Assembly: GCA_036266195.1 (NCBI GenBank)
Contig: DATANP010000282.1
Coordinates: 1 to 32,544, forward strand
Reading direction: 5' to 3'
Origin: DATMER01 sp036266195
Lineage (GTDB): Bacteria > Acidobacteriota > Thermoanaerobaculia > Multivoradales > UBA5704
DNA length: 32,544 nucleotides
Both the position numbers and the translations under genes were made by a program. Positions within the stretch are counted from its first letter, which is position 1. Every line of letters begins with the position of its first letter. This document shows positions 15,833 to 23,735 of the stretch, in pieces. The notes below the pieces were generated by a model. It was not told where the DNA came from. It saw nothing but the letters and a program-made list of their open reading frames with translations, and made no database searches.

Positions 15833-17380
15833 CTAAGGCCACCGGCACCGCGCCGCATCCCTCTCCGACGCCGAGGCCAGGCGGCAGGGGGCGGGCTCGT
15901 TGCGGTCGCCCGCCGGGATCAGCCGGCAGTCGAGGACCAGCCTGGTGTCTCCGGTCAGGTCGATCTCGGACTCGACCTCCTTGAAGCTGTCCTTCCACAC
16001 CTCGTAGCGGTACTTGCCCGGGAAGAGGTGGGAGACGATGTCCGCCGTCGAGGTCTCGACCGGATCGGACGGCAGGCTGCGGGGGTAGATCTTCACGATC
16101 GCCCCGTCCTCGGGCGAGCTGAGGATGCAGAGGCTCCGCCGCGGCGACTCGCCGCTCGATTCCAGGAAGGCCTGGACCCGCTTGAGCAGCGGTTGGATCT
16201 TCTTCTTCTCCACCTGAGCCGTCTCTTCCTCGGGCAGGAGCTGGACCCGCGCCGCGGCTTCGTCCAGCAGGTCGGCGGTCGCGTCGCGGAAGGCGGCCAG
16301 CTCGGGGTAGGGGAGCGCCTTGTCGAGGTCGGACCGGGTGGCCGCGAGGAGGCTCAGAACCTCGCCGCGCGGATAGAGACCGCGCTCCTCGGGCAGGGCG
16401 CGGACTCCCTCGTCCAGGCCGGCCGCCACGCGCCGAACCTCGCGCTGGAAGTGCTCGCCGAGCAGCGTCAGGTATTCCTCGCCCAGGAAGGGGGCGGTGT
16501 CGTCCTCGACCTCGGCCTCGATGCGGAAGGGCCCGCTCCCGGCCAGCCAGGTGACGTTGCGGCTCGCCGCGTTGCGCAGGCCGCCGGAGGTGGCGGCGGT
16601 CTGCAGCGTGCCCCCCTCCAGGGTCGCCAGGTCGGGCGCGGTGTTGCGCAGCCGCAGGCGGACCGGGTCCTTCGTGCCCAGGACCATCCAGGTGATGGCG
16701 GTCGATTGCAGAGGCCGCAGGCTGAGGAACGGCGGGAACCGGCGGATCTGGACCGCCACGACCTTGTCGCCGCCCGGCAGGAGGTGCGGCCCCAGGCCGA
16801 CGCGGGCACAGACCGAGCGATGGGACACGGCCGCCAGCGACCCGGCGGGCACCGGGCGGCCGTCGATCCGCAGCGCGTCGCGCGCCGCTTGGTCCGGGAA
16901 CCAGCCGCAGGCGCAGGCCACCCCGTCCTGAACCCACTGCGAGCCGCAGCGCGAGAGGCGGGGCTCGGTTGAGGGAAGGGAGGGCGGTACTACCCGCACC
17001 TGCTCCAGGCCGGAGGCCTCCACGATCCGCTGCCCCCTGGCATCGGTATAGACCACCGGCAGCGGCCCCATGGGGTCGAGATCCGTGGGGAGCTGGACGC
17101 GGAGCCGCAGCCCGGTATCCTCGGCGGGGTCGACGGGCTTCGCTTCCACGCCGGCCACGGTCCACCGCCCGCCCGCCGGCGTCCTCGCGGGGTTGAGCGG
17201 CGCGATCTCGATCGTCTCGCCCGGGGCGATCAGCGGCGGGAGGCGGAGCAGGCCATCCAGATGCTCGATGGCCCGGCCGGACCGGTCGAGCGACACGGCG
17301 GGCTCGAACCCGGGCCGGGTCGGGAGATCGGGCCGGAGGAGTCCGGCGGCGGCCAGAACGGCCAGGAGGATCTTTCCCAT
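15833..17380 (-). CDS. Secreted protein of unknown function with C-terminal PEGA-like domain
   Basis: A 515-residue protein with a short signal peptide (MGKILLAVLAAAGLL). The middle contains several beta-rich stretches and cysteines (CGSQWVQDGVACACGW; SVCARVG), which hints at disulfides outside the cytosol. A helical, charged region lies around residues 330-420. The C-terminal ~80 residues ('LCILSSPEDGAIVKIYPRSL', 'FPGKYRYEVWKDSFKEVESE') look like a PEGA-type carbohydrate- or wall-associated beta domain. It lies 90 nt downstream of the L,D-transpeptidase/M23 pair on the same strand and may be a cell-wall-associated accessory protein. I do not recognise the central domain. Confidence 0.7.
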   Translation of the reverse strand: MGKILLAVLAAAGLLRPDLPTRPGFEPAVSLDRSGRAIEHLDGLLRLPPLIAPGETIEIAPLNPARTPAGGRWTVAGVEAKPVDPAEDTGLRLRVQLPTDLDPMGPLPVVYTDARGQRIVEASGLEQVRVVPPSLPSTEPRLSRCGSQWVQDGVACACGWFPDQAARDALRIDGRPVPAGSLAAVSHRSVCARVGLGPHLLPGGDKVVAVQIRRFPPFLSLRPLQSTAITWMVLGTKDPVRLRLRNTAPDLATLEGGTLQTAATSGGLRNAASRNVTWLAGSGPFRIEAEVEDDTAPFLGEEYLTLLGEHFQREVRRVAAGLDEGVRALPEERGLYPRGEVLSLLAATRSDLDKALPYPELAAFRDATADLLDEAAARVQLLPEEETAQVEKKKIQPLLKRVQAFLESSGESPRRSLCILSSPEDGAIVKIYPRSLPSDPVETSTADIVSHLFPGKYRYEVWKDSFKEVESEIDLTGDTRLVLDCRLIPAGDRNEPAPCRLASASERDAARCRWP

Positions 17381-17469
17381 GTCGGCGCCTGACGGAGCAG
17401 TGCCTCACCGGGACGGCTGGCGGGGCGCCCTCAGTTTAGCAGGTTCAATCAGCAGACCAGCGCAGCAGG

Positions 17470-18267
17470 TCAGCGCGCCGGCTCGACCCGGTCCGCGCCC
17501 CGGCCGCCGCCGAGGATCGCGAACGGGTTGATCGGGTCCCCCTCCCACCAGCGCTTCTCCGGCGTCAGGCGGAAGATCGCGAAGTGGAGGTGCGGGGTCT
17601 CCGGCGGGGCGTTGCCCGACGTCCCCACGTAGCCGATCACCTGGCCGCGCCGCAGCACCACCCCCTCCTTCACGCCGTCCGCGTAGCGCTCCAGGTGCGC
17701 GTAGTAGTAGGCGTAGGCCTCGGTGGGGTCGAACTGGTAGATCGTGAGCCCGCCCTGCTTGCTGGTGAACAGCTTGGCGACCCGGCCATCCTCGACCGCC
17801 AGGACCGGCGTGTTGCGCGGGGCAAGGATGTCGATCGCCTCGTGGACCCGGCCGCCGCTGCGCGAGTCGTCGTAGGTGTTCTGGAGCTTCTCGGGAGTGA
17901 TCCCCTGGACCGGCAGCACCAGGTTGCGCTGGCGCAGGTCCGGGCTCTCGGCCGCGCCGGGCTGCGGTGTCGGAGCCGGGGAGGCCGGCGTGGGCATCGC
18001 GGCCGGCCCGCCCTGTACCCAAGGGCGCGACGGACCGGACTGCGTGGGCGGCGCCGCGGGCAGGACCGGCGGCGTCTCGGCCGGCGCGGGCTGAACTTCG
18101 ACCTGGGAGCCGACAGGGGCGGCCGTGGGCAGGCCGCTCTCGGTCCGGAACCCGGCGTAGGCCCATACGATGAAAAGAACGGTCAGGGCGCCGAGGACGA
18201 AGCCCCCCAGCCCTGCCGACATTACAGCACGACTGGTTTTCTTCTCGTTCTTCTCTTTTTTGTTCAT
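17470..18267 (-). CDS. M23 (LytM-type) peptidoglycan endopeptidase, membrane-anchored
   Basis: A 265-residue protein with a Lys-rich N-terminus, one membrane helix (about residues 16-38), a long proline/alanine linker (about 46-105), and a LytM/M23 domain. Zinc ligands are visible as His142 and Asp146 (VHEAIDI) and the C-terminal His-x-His (PHLHF, His226/His228); 'YYYAHLERY' holds another conserved His. These enzymes cleave peptide cross-links in peptidoglycan outside the cell. The start (18267) overlaps the stop of the L,D-transpeptidase gene (ATGA), so the pair is co-translated. Confidence 0.9.
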   Translation of the reverse strand: MNKKEKNEKKTSRAVMSAGLGGFVLGALTVLFIVWAYAGFRTESGLPTAAPVGSQVEVQPAPAETPPVLPAAPPTQSGPSRPWVQGGPAAMPTPASPAPTPQPGAAESPDLRQRNLVLPVQGITPEKLQNTYDDSRSGGRVHEAIDILAPRNTPVLAVEDGRVAKLFTSKQGGLTIYQFDPTEAYAYYYAHLERYADGVKEGVVLRRGQVIGYVGTSGNAPPETPHLHFAIFRLTPEKRWWEGDPINPFAILGGGRGADRVEPAR

Positions 18268-19214
18268 GGCCGGAAGAGGACAGGCGTGCCCGGCTTCACC
18301 AGGCTCGCAAGGGTCAGGGCATCCCAGTTGGTCAGCCGCACGCAGCCGTGAGACTCGGAGCGGCCGATCGTCCTGGGCTCGGGGGTGCCGTGGAGGCCGT
18401 AATGCTCCTTGCTGATGTCGATCCAGACCACGCCGACCGGGTTGTTCGGCCCGGCGGGGATCTTGGCCTTGGTATGGCCGGGATCGGCGTCCCAGAACAG
18501 GTCCGGGTTGTAGTTGAAGGTCGGGTTCTTCGAGACGCCGTTCACCTTCCAGTCGCCGATCGGGAGCGGGTCGTGCTCGCTGCCCGAGGTGACCGGGGCG
18601 AAGAACAGGACGTCGCCGCCGCGATCCACGGTCAGAGCCCCGTTGGACTTCGAGACGACCACCTCGACCTCGCCCGACTCGGCGGCGATGGGGCCGCTGC
18701 GGACGTTCGGGACCTTGATGCGCTCCCCGGCCGCGAAACGGGCCTGCGGGTTGAGCTGCTTCAGGAATTCCGGCGTGGCGTGGAACCGCTCGCCCAGCGC
18801 CTCCAGGATCGACGTGTAGTAGAGGCCCGGAAGCTTCGCCTTCTCCAGCATGTCCTCGGGGATCTGCGGGGTGAACGGTCCGTCCGCGTCCTCCTGGGTG
18901 ATCGTGTACTCGCCGAGCGTGGGGCCGGCCCCGGCCGCGGCCAGGCTCTGCCAGGTCGCGGGGTCGAGGTTGCCGGTCACCGGCAGGTCGTGCGCCTCCT
19001 GGAACGCCGCGAGGGCCTTCTTCGTATTCGATCCCGGCTTGCCGTCGATCACGCCGGGCGAGAAGCCGGTGCGGTCGAGCTGGACTTGGACGTCCAGGCC
19101 GGTGGGCTGCGCCGCCGGTTTCGCCTCGTTCTCGAGCGGCGGCCGGGCCATCACGGCCATGGGAGCCGCGGCGGGGATCATCCAAATTGCAAGAAGCAAA
19201 GCGCTTCGGGACAT
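18264..19214 (-). CDS. L,D-transpeptidase with peptidoglycan-binding domain
   Basis: A 316-residue secreted L,D-transpeptidase, which forms 3-3 cross-links or attaches proteins to peptidoglycan. It has a signal peptide (MSRSALLLAIWMIPAAAPMA), a peptidoglycan-binding domain 1 (about residues 42-95, 'GFSPGVIDGKPGSNTKKALA', 'AFQEAHDLP'), and a LysM-like or linker region to about 180. The YkuD catalytic domain carries the motif 'HGTPEP...SHGCVRLTN', with catalytic Cys near residue 291. The start has an AGGAAG site upstream. It is the first gene of an operon with an M23 peptidase and a PEGA-like secreted protein, and is divergent from the AI-2E-family permease. Confidence 0.92.
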   Translation of the reverse strand: MSRSALLLAIWMIPAAAPMAVMARPPLENEAKPAAQPTGLDVQVQLDRTGFSPGVIDGKPGSNTKKALAAFQEAHDLPVTGNLDPATWQSLAAAGAGPTLGEYTITQEDADGPFTPQIPEDMLEKAKLPGLYYTSILEALGERFHATPEFLKQLNPQARFAAGERIKVPNVRSGPIAAESGEVEVVVSKSNGALTVDRGGDVLFFAPVTSGSEHDPLPIGDWKVNGVSKNPTFNYNPDLFWDADPGHTKAKIPAGPNNPVGVVWIDISKEHYGLHGTPEPRTIGRSESHGCVRLTNWDALTLASLVKPGTPVLFRP

Positions 19215-19313
19215 TCTCGGTCTTCCTTTCTCTCTCTCGGCGGCCCTTTTGACCGCCACCCTCCCAAGGATGCAACGCCCGGGCCACGGCCGTGAAAGAA
19301 TGGGGCCATCGCC

Positions 19314-20417
19314 ATGACCGAGAAGACCCTCAGCCGCTACTTCTTCACCGCCATCCTGATCGGCGCCGCCTTCTGTTTCTTCTACATGGTGCGGATGTTC
19401 TTCGTGCCGGTGCTGCTGGCGGCGGTGTTCACGACCCTGTTCTACCCGATGTACGAATGGTTCGTCGGGGTCTTCCGGGGAAAACGGACGATCGCCGCCT
19501 TCGTCTGCTGCGTGCTCCTGCTGCTCGCCGTCATCCTGCCGATCCTGGGCGTGGCCCACCTGGTCACCCTGGAGGCGATCGACGTCTACCACTCGGCCGA
19601 GGGCAAGGTGGGCGAGATCGCGGTCAAGGGCCAGGAGGGGATCCTCGGGCAGCTCCGCAGCTACCGCTGGTTCAAACAGTGGGGCCTGGACAAGATCAAC
19701 TGGCGGGCGAGCCTGGAGGACGCGGCCAAGAGCGCGGGCTCGTGGATCGCGGTCGTGATCAGCAGGACCTCCAGCGGCACGCTCCAGCTCCTGATCCTGC
19801 TCTTCACCACCCTGTTCACGATGTTCTACTTCTTCCGGGACGGCAAGAGGCTCCTGCGCCGCATCCGCTACCTGATCCCCCTGGAGCGCGAGTACAAGAA
19901 CGCGATCGCGGCCCGCTTCTCGTCCGTGGCCCGGGCCACGGTCAAGGGCACGCTCCTGATCGCCCTCGTCCAGGGCACCCTGTCCGGCCTGACCCTCTGG
20001 ATCTTCGGCGTCAGCTCCCCGTTCCTCTGGGGGGTGGTGGCGACCCTGATGTCGATCATCCCCCTGGTCGGTGCCTGGCTGGTGCTCTACCCGGCGGCGT
20101 TCATCCAGATGGCGACCGGCCACATGGGCCAGGGGATCGGCATCCTCCTGGTCACCGTGGTGGTGATCGTGAACGTGGACAACCTCATGCGGCCCCGGCT
20201 GGTCGGCCAGGAGACCGGGATGCACGACCTGATCGTGTTCTTCTCGACCCTGGGCGGCATCGCCATGTTCGGAGCCATGGGCTTCATCGTCGGCCCCATG
20301 CTGGCCGCGGTCTTCCTGACGCTCCTGGACATCTACAGCGAGGAGTTCAAGGACGACCTGGACGGCACCCAGACGCTCGTCACGACCGCGGTCTCGACTC
20401 CTACCCCGGAAAAATGA
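19314..20417 (+). CDS. AI-2E/PerM family membrane transporter
   Basis: A 367-residue integral membrane protein with the PerM/AI-2E (UPF0118) pattern: an N-terminal pair of membrane helices ('YFFTAILIGAAFCFFYMV', 'FFVPVLLAAVFTTLFYPMYE'), a third around 'AAFVCCVLLLLAVILPILG', an amphipathic middle region, and C-terminal helices. The signatures 'GTLSGLTLWIFGVSSPFLWG' and 'SIIPLVGAWLVLYPAA', and a late 'GGIAMFGAMGFIVGPMLAA' segment, are typical. Family members export various solutes; the substrate cannot be inferred. The start at 19314 follows a weak ribosome site. Its last 17 bp overlap the convergent R3H-ATPase gene. Confidence 0.88.
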   Translation: MTEKTLSRYFFTAILIGAAFCFFYMVRMFFVPVLLAAVFTTLFYPMYEWFVGVFRGKRTIAAFVCCVLLLLAVILPILGVAHLVTLEAIDVYHSAEGKVGEIAVKGQEGILGQLRSYRWFKQWGLDKINWRASLEDAAKSAGSWIAVVISRTSSGTLQLLILLFTTLFTMFYFFRDGKRLLRRIRYLIPLEREYKNAIAARFSSVARATVKGTLLIALVQGTLSGLTLWIFGVSSPFLWGVVATLMSIIPLVGAWLVLYPAAFIQMATGHMGQGIGILLVTVVVIVNVDNLMRPRLVGQETGMHDLIVFFSTLGGIAMFGAMGFIVGPMLAAVFLTLLDIYSEEFKDDLDGTQTLVTTAVSTPTPEK

Positions 20418-22020
20418 CCACCCGGCGGTAGGGGTCGTCCCCCTTGCTCTCCGAAACCAGGCCGCTCCGCTCCACGAGCTGGTGCTGAAGCCGCCGCACG
20501 TAGCTCCCCTGCGGCGCCAGCTCAACCGCGACCCCCTTGTCCAGCACCTCGTCGATCGCGTCCTCGACCTCGCGCAGGGCGGCCTCGTCGTCCGTGCCGG
20601 GCTCGGCGGCGTTGAAGTGCGAGCGCAGGAAGTTCTCCATCTGGGCGATGGTGTTGCTCTTGATGATATGGACCGGCACGCCGCGGGCTTCGGCGTCGCG
20701 CAGCCGGCGCGGCTGGCGGCGCTCCTGGGCCTTGAGCGTGATGACCATCTCGGCCTCGTCGAGGTCGTCCATGATCAGCAGCGGCAGCCGGAACTTGCGG
20801 ATCGCCCGCTCCAGCTTCGCCTTCGAGACCGCGTACGGGAACACCCGCACCGCCTTGCCCTTGGGCGGCCGGGCGCTCTGGGTCGGGACCGCCTCCTCGC
20901 GGACCTCGCGGGCGGCCTCCCGGGCGGTGCGAACCTCGCGTCCTCGTCCCCGGGGCTCGGCCTCGCGTCGGCGCCGGGCACCCGGCCGCGCGGGTGGAGG
21001 AGCCTTGGGCTCTCTCTCCTCGGCTTCGACGATCTCCACCCCGCCGTCGTCGGTCCGCACCCGGATCTCGGGCCGCGCCGGGATGTCGCGCAGGAAGCGG
21101 TCCACCACCTCGGACACGTCGTGGTGAATGGCCAGCCGGTCCTTCTCCTGGATCTCGATGAGCACGCCGAAGGTGGGCGGCGCCTTGCGCTCCAGGACCG
21201 TCTTCTGGGTGCCCCGGCGCCGCGCCTCCTCGTCGGACAGGGTCACGGCCTGGATGCCGCCGACCAGGTCGGAGAGGGTGGGGTTCTGGAGCAGGTTTTC
21301 GAGCGTGTTGCCGTGGGCCGTGGCGATGAGCTGGACCCCGCGCTCGGCGATGGTGCGGGCGGCCTGGGTCTCGGCGGTGGTGCCGATCTCGTCGATCACG
21401 ATCACCTGCGGCATGTGGTTCTCGACCGCCTCGATCATCACCGCGTGCTGGGCCTCGGGCACCGGCACCTGCATGCGCCGGGCGCGGCCGATCGCCGGGT
21501 GGGGAATGTCGCCGTCGCCCGCGATCTCGTTGGACGTATCCACCACGACCACCCGCTTGCCGAGCTCGTCGGCCAGGACGCGGGCCGCCTCGCGGAGAAG
21601 GGTCGTCTTGCCCACGCCGGGCCGGCCGAGGAGGAGGATCGACTCCCCGTCCTCGATCACATCGCGCAGGATGTCGACCGTGCCATAGACCGCCCGGCCC
21701 ACGCGGCAGGTGAGCCCGACCACGTCGCTCACCCGGTTGCGGATGGCCGAGATGCGGTGGAGCGTGCGCTCGATGCCGGCCCGGTTGTCCTTGCCGAACC
21801 GGCCGATCCGGTCCACCACATGGGCGAGGTCCTCGCGGGAGACGGGCGCGGACGTGATCTCCTCGCCGCTCTCCGGGAAGCGCACCTCGGGCAGCCGGCC
21901 GAGGTCGAGCACGATCTCGATCAGGCCATCCTTGCGCGGATGTGCCGCAATGGCTTCCTTCACCCGCGGCGGCATGACCGCCAGCAACAGTCCCAGGTCG
22001 TCCGAATGGCCCCCAGTCAT
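20401..22020 (-). CDS. Ycf45/SpoIIIAA-like AAA ATPase with R3H nucleic-acid-binding domain
   Basis: A 539-residue protein: an N-terminal region (residues 1-110), then an AAA ATPase of the SpoIIIAA/Ycf45 type. Walker A is GRPGVGKTT (132-140), Walker B lies in 'MPQVIVIDEIGTTAE' (203-217), and 'LIATAHGNTLENLLQNPTLS' is family-typical. A basic, disordered linker (about 340-400, Arg/Pro/Glu-rich) leads to a domain with 'VHIIKSNTIAQMENFLRSHF' and a C-terminal R3H domain with the R-x3-H pair in 'YVRRLQHQLV'. R3H domains bind single-stranded nucleic acid; the cellular job of this ATPase group is not established. It is transcribed divergently from the DUF4097 gene, across the 21-bp repeat array. Confidence 0.88.
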   Translation of the reverse strand: MTGGHSDDLGLLLAVMPPRVKEAIAAHPRKDGLIEIVLDLGRLPEVRFPESGEEITSAPVSREDLAHVVDRIGRFGKDNRAGIERTLHRISAIRNRVSDVVGLTCRVGRAVYGTVDILRDVIEDGESILLLGRPGVGKTTLLREAARVLADELGKRVVVVDTSNEIAGDGDIPHPAIGRARRMQVPVPEAQHAVMIEAVENHMPQVIVIDEIGTTAETQAARTIAERGVQLIATAHGNTLENLLQNPTLSDLVGGIQAVTLSDEEARRRGTQKTVLERKAPPTFGVLIEIQEKDRLAIHHDVSEVVDRFLRDIPARPEIRVRTDDGGVEIVEAEEREPKAPPPARPGARRRREAEPRGRGREVRTAREAAREVREEAVPTQSARPPKGKAVRVFPYAVSKAKLERAIRKFRLPLLIMDDLDEAEMVITLKAQERRQPRRLRDAEARGVPVHIIKSNTIAQMENFLRSHFNAAEPGTDDEAALREVEDAIDEVLDKGVAVELAPQGSYVRRLQHQLVERSGLVSESKGDDPYRRVVIFPG

Positions 22021-22169
22021 GCTCGTCTTTCCCCCCTCCTCGCGGAAAGGCTACACCGTTTCGAGGCAAGAACGATGCCCGGAGACTTTCGCTGGGAGCG
22101 CCGGCTTCCAGCCGGCAGCCATCCCAGGGTGGGCGGGCCGATCGGCATTTCCGATGTCCGGCCGCTGGT

Positions 22170-22442
22170 TGCCGACCGTCCGCAATCCTTGGCGGATCAT
22201 CCGCAACTCCCTGCCGGCCATCGGCAACGACTTGCCGACGATCGGCCAACGTCTGCCGACGATCGGCCAACGTCTGCCGATGATCGGCAACTCTCTGCCG
22301 GTCCTCCGCAACGATCTGCCGACGATTGGCAAAGGTTTGCGGATCGTCGGCAACGCTCTGCCAGTCATCCGCAATGTTTTGCGGACCGTTGGCTAACGTC
22401 TGCGGACGGTTGGCTAACGTCTGCGGATCGTCGGCCGCGGAC
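22170..22442. repeat. Array of 13 phased 21-bp hyphenated palindromes
   Basis: Thirteen units of exactly 21 bp follow one another without any gap, from 22170 to 22442. The consensus is TGCSGA-NNN-TCSGCA followed by a 6-nt spacer, often AACGTC or ACNNNC. Units 4 and 5 are identical; others differ at a few positions, and some show compensatory changes between the two half-sites (for example unit 2). The palindrome centres are spaced by two helical turns. A weak further unit may lie at 22149-22169. The array sits between the start of the R3H ATPase (22020) and the DUF4097 gene (22534). 21 is a multiple of 3, so it is open on both strands as a heptapeptide repeat. The stretch 22021-22148 shows nothing I recognise. 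Confidence 0.85.
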
Positions 22443-22481
22443 CCGAAAAGACTCCTCTCTGGCGTGGAACCTTTCCGCGGT

Positions 22482-22500
22482 CTCTCCCGTAGGGGGAGAG
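22482..22500 (+). promoter_or_regulatory. Hairpin in the 5' leader of the DUF4097 gene
   Basis: CTCTCCC and GGGGAGAG form a stem of about 7-8 bp with a 3-nt loop, roughly 33 nt before the ATG. It lies between the 21-bp array and the AGGAGGAG ribosome site at about 22521. It could affect leader stability or translation. Confidence 0.4.
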
Positions 22501-22533
22501 GTGAGGCATTTCAGCCATCGAGGAGGAGATGTG

Positions 22534-23376
22534 ATGAACAGATTCCGGACCCCCGTCCTGGTCGCCCTGGCCCTGATCGCTTGCACGGCCGCTGCCCAGG
22601 CTTCCGTCACCGTCGAGAAACCGTTCCAGCAGAGCTATCCCCTGAAGGCCGGGGGCACCCTGGAGGTCAGCAACACCAACGGCGGGATCACCGTCGAGGC
22701 CTGGGACCGCGCCGAGGTGCGGGTGGATGCGGTCAAGAAGATCAAGGCGGCCAGCTCCGAGAAGGCCGAGGAGATCGCGAAGCAGATCAAGATCGACGTC
22801 CGGCAGAGCGCCGGCACCGTACGGATCGAGACGATCATGCCCCGGGGCACCGGCGGCGGATTCCTGGACTGGCTGACCGGCAACGACGCGAGCGCCAGCG
22901 TGGAGTACAAGATCAAGGCCCCCCGTGACGTGGTGGCGAAGCTGGACAACACGAACGGCGGCCTCCGGCTGGTGGGCACCCGCGGCCGGGCCGAGCTGGA
23001 GACGGTCAACGGCGGGGTGACCGTGGAGCGCACCGAAGGCGACGTCCATGTCGAGACCACGAACGGCGGGATCACGGTGATCGAGGCCGCCGGCGCCCTC
23101 GAAGGGTCCACCACCAACGGCGGGATCACCGCCCATCTCAACCGGGTGGACGGCGACATCAACCTGGAGACCACGAACGGCAGCGTGACGCTCAAGGTCC
23201 CGCGGGACCTCCGCGCCAACCTCGACGTGTCCACCTGGAACGGCGGCATCCACTCCGACCTGGAGGTGACAGGCGGCGAGAAGAGCCGCAGGCACCTGTC
23301 GGGCGAGATCAACGGTGGGGGCGGCCTGCTGAAGGTCGAAACCACCAACGGCGGCGTGCGGATCGAGGCGGAGTAG
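22534..23376 (+). CDS. Secreted DUF4097 'toastrack' beta-repeat protein
   Basis: A 280-residue protein with a signal peptide (MNRFRTPVLVALALIACTAA, then AAQAS) and a right-handed beta-repeat body. The motif T-N-G-G-(I/V/L) recurs about every 18-22 residues ('VSNTNGGITVEAWD', 'DNTNGGLRLVGT', 'ETTNGGITVIEA', 'STTNGGITAHL', 'ETTNGGVRIEAE'), the diagnostic pattern of DUF4097. Members are often linked to envelope-stress and Lia-like sensing systems; here a NarL-type sensor kinase and a broken LuxR-type regulator lie next to it. The start at 22534 follows an AGGAGGAG site; GTG at 22531 is an alternative. The 21-bp array is upstream. Confidence 0.9.
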   Translation: MNRFRTPVLVALALIACTAAAQASVTVEKPFQQSYPLKAGGTLEVSNTNGGITVEAWDRAEVRVDAVKKIKAASSEKAEEIAKQIKIDVRQSAGTVRIETIMPRGTGGGFLDWLTGNDASASVEYKIKAPRDVVAKLDNTNGGLRLVGTRGRAELETVNGGVTVERTEGDVHVETTNGGITVIEAAGALEGSTTNGGITAHLNRVDGDINLETTNGSVTLKVPRDLRANLDVSTWNGGIHSDLEVTGGEKSRRHLSGEINGGGGLLKVETTNGGVRIEAE

Positions 23377-23385
23377 CCTTCCGCC

Positions 23386-23735
23386 TCAGAGCCGGATGTC
23401 GTCGAGCGAGATCAGTCCCTGCTTGAGGGCGTAGATCACGGCCTGCGTGCGGTGGGCGAGCTGGAGCTTGGAGAGAATGTTGCCCACGTGGGTCTTGATC
23501 GTGTCCTCCGAGACGTGGAGGGTCTCCGCGATCTCCCGGTTCGTCCGTCCGTGGGCGAGCTGCCCCAGCACCTCCATCTCGCGCTCGGAGAGCGGCTCGG
23601 CGAGGCCGCACCGACGACGACCGGGTGGTCGGAGCGCTGCGGGCCGGCGCCATCGGCTACGTGCGCAAGGACGCCGAGCCCGAAGTCTTCCTCGAGGCGG
23701 TGCGGGGCGCCGCCGCGAGCGCCTTCGGCGGAGTG
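23386..23735 (-). pseudogene. Broken NarL/LuxR-type response regulator (HTH intact, receiver inverted and truncated)
   Basis: On the minus strand, from about 23606 to 23386, is a complete LuxR-type HTH: 'LAEPLSEREMEVLGQLAHGR', then 'TNREIAETLHVSEDTIKTHV', 'GNILSKLQLAHRTQAVIYAL', and the stop. Its receiver domain is absent upstream on that strand. Instead, 23611 to about 23735 read on the plus strand as the C-terminal third of a receiver ('TDDDRVVGALRAGAIGYVRK', then DAEPEVFLEAVRGAA), including the conserved switch Lys in 'GYVRKD'. The N-terminal receiver with the phospho-Asp and the inter-domain linker are missing. No functional regulator is encoded here; either a rearrangement or an assembly artefact is likely. 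Confidence 0.75.
23611..23735 (+). other. Inverted fragment of response-regulator receiver domain
   Basis: The plus-strand translation contains the alpha4-beta5-alpha5 end of a CheY-like receiver, lying head to head with its own HTH. An 8-bp inverted match (CCGCACCG at 23606-23613, CGGTGCGG at 23698-23705) lies near the left breakpoint and within the fragment, and could have promoted the inversion. Confidence 0.65.

Noticed and set aside
16028..16972. 314-residue plus-strand ORF
   Set aside because: Shadow of the secreted PEGA-like protein; Gly/Arg/Gln-rich, no motif.
22170..22442. 21-bp array as a CRISPR or as a heptapeptide-coding gene
   Set aside because: Units are contiguous with no unique spacers. 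Frames are open on both strands only because 21 is divisible by 3; there is no ribosome site or domain.
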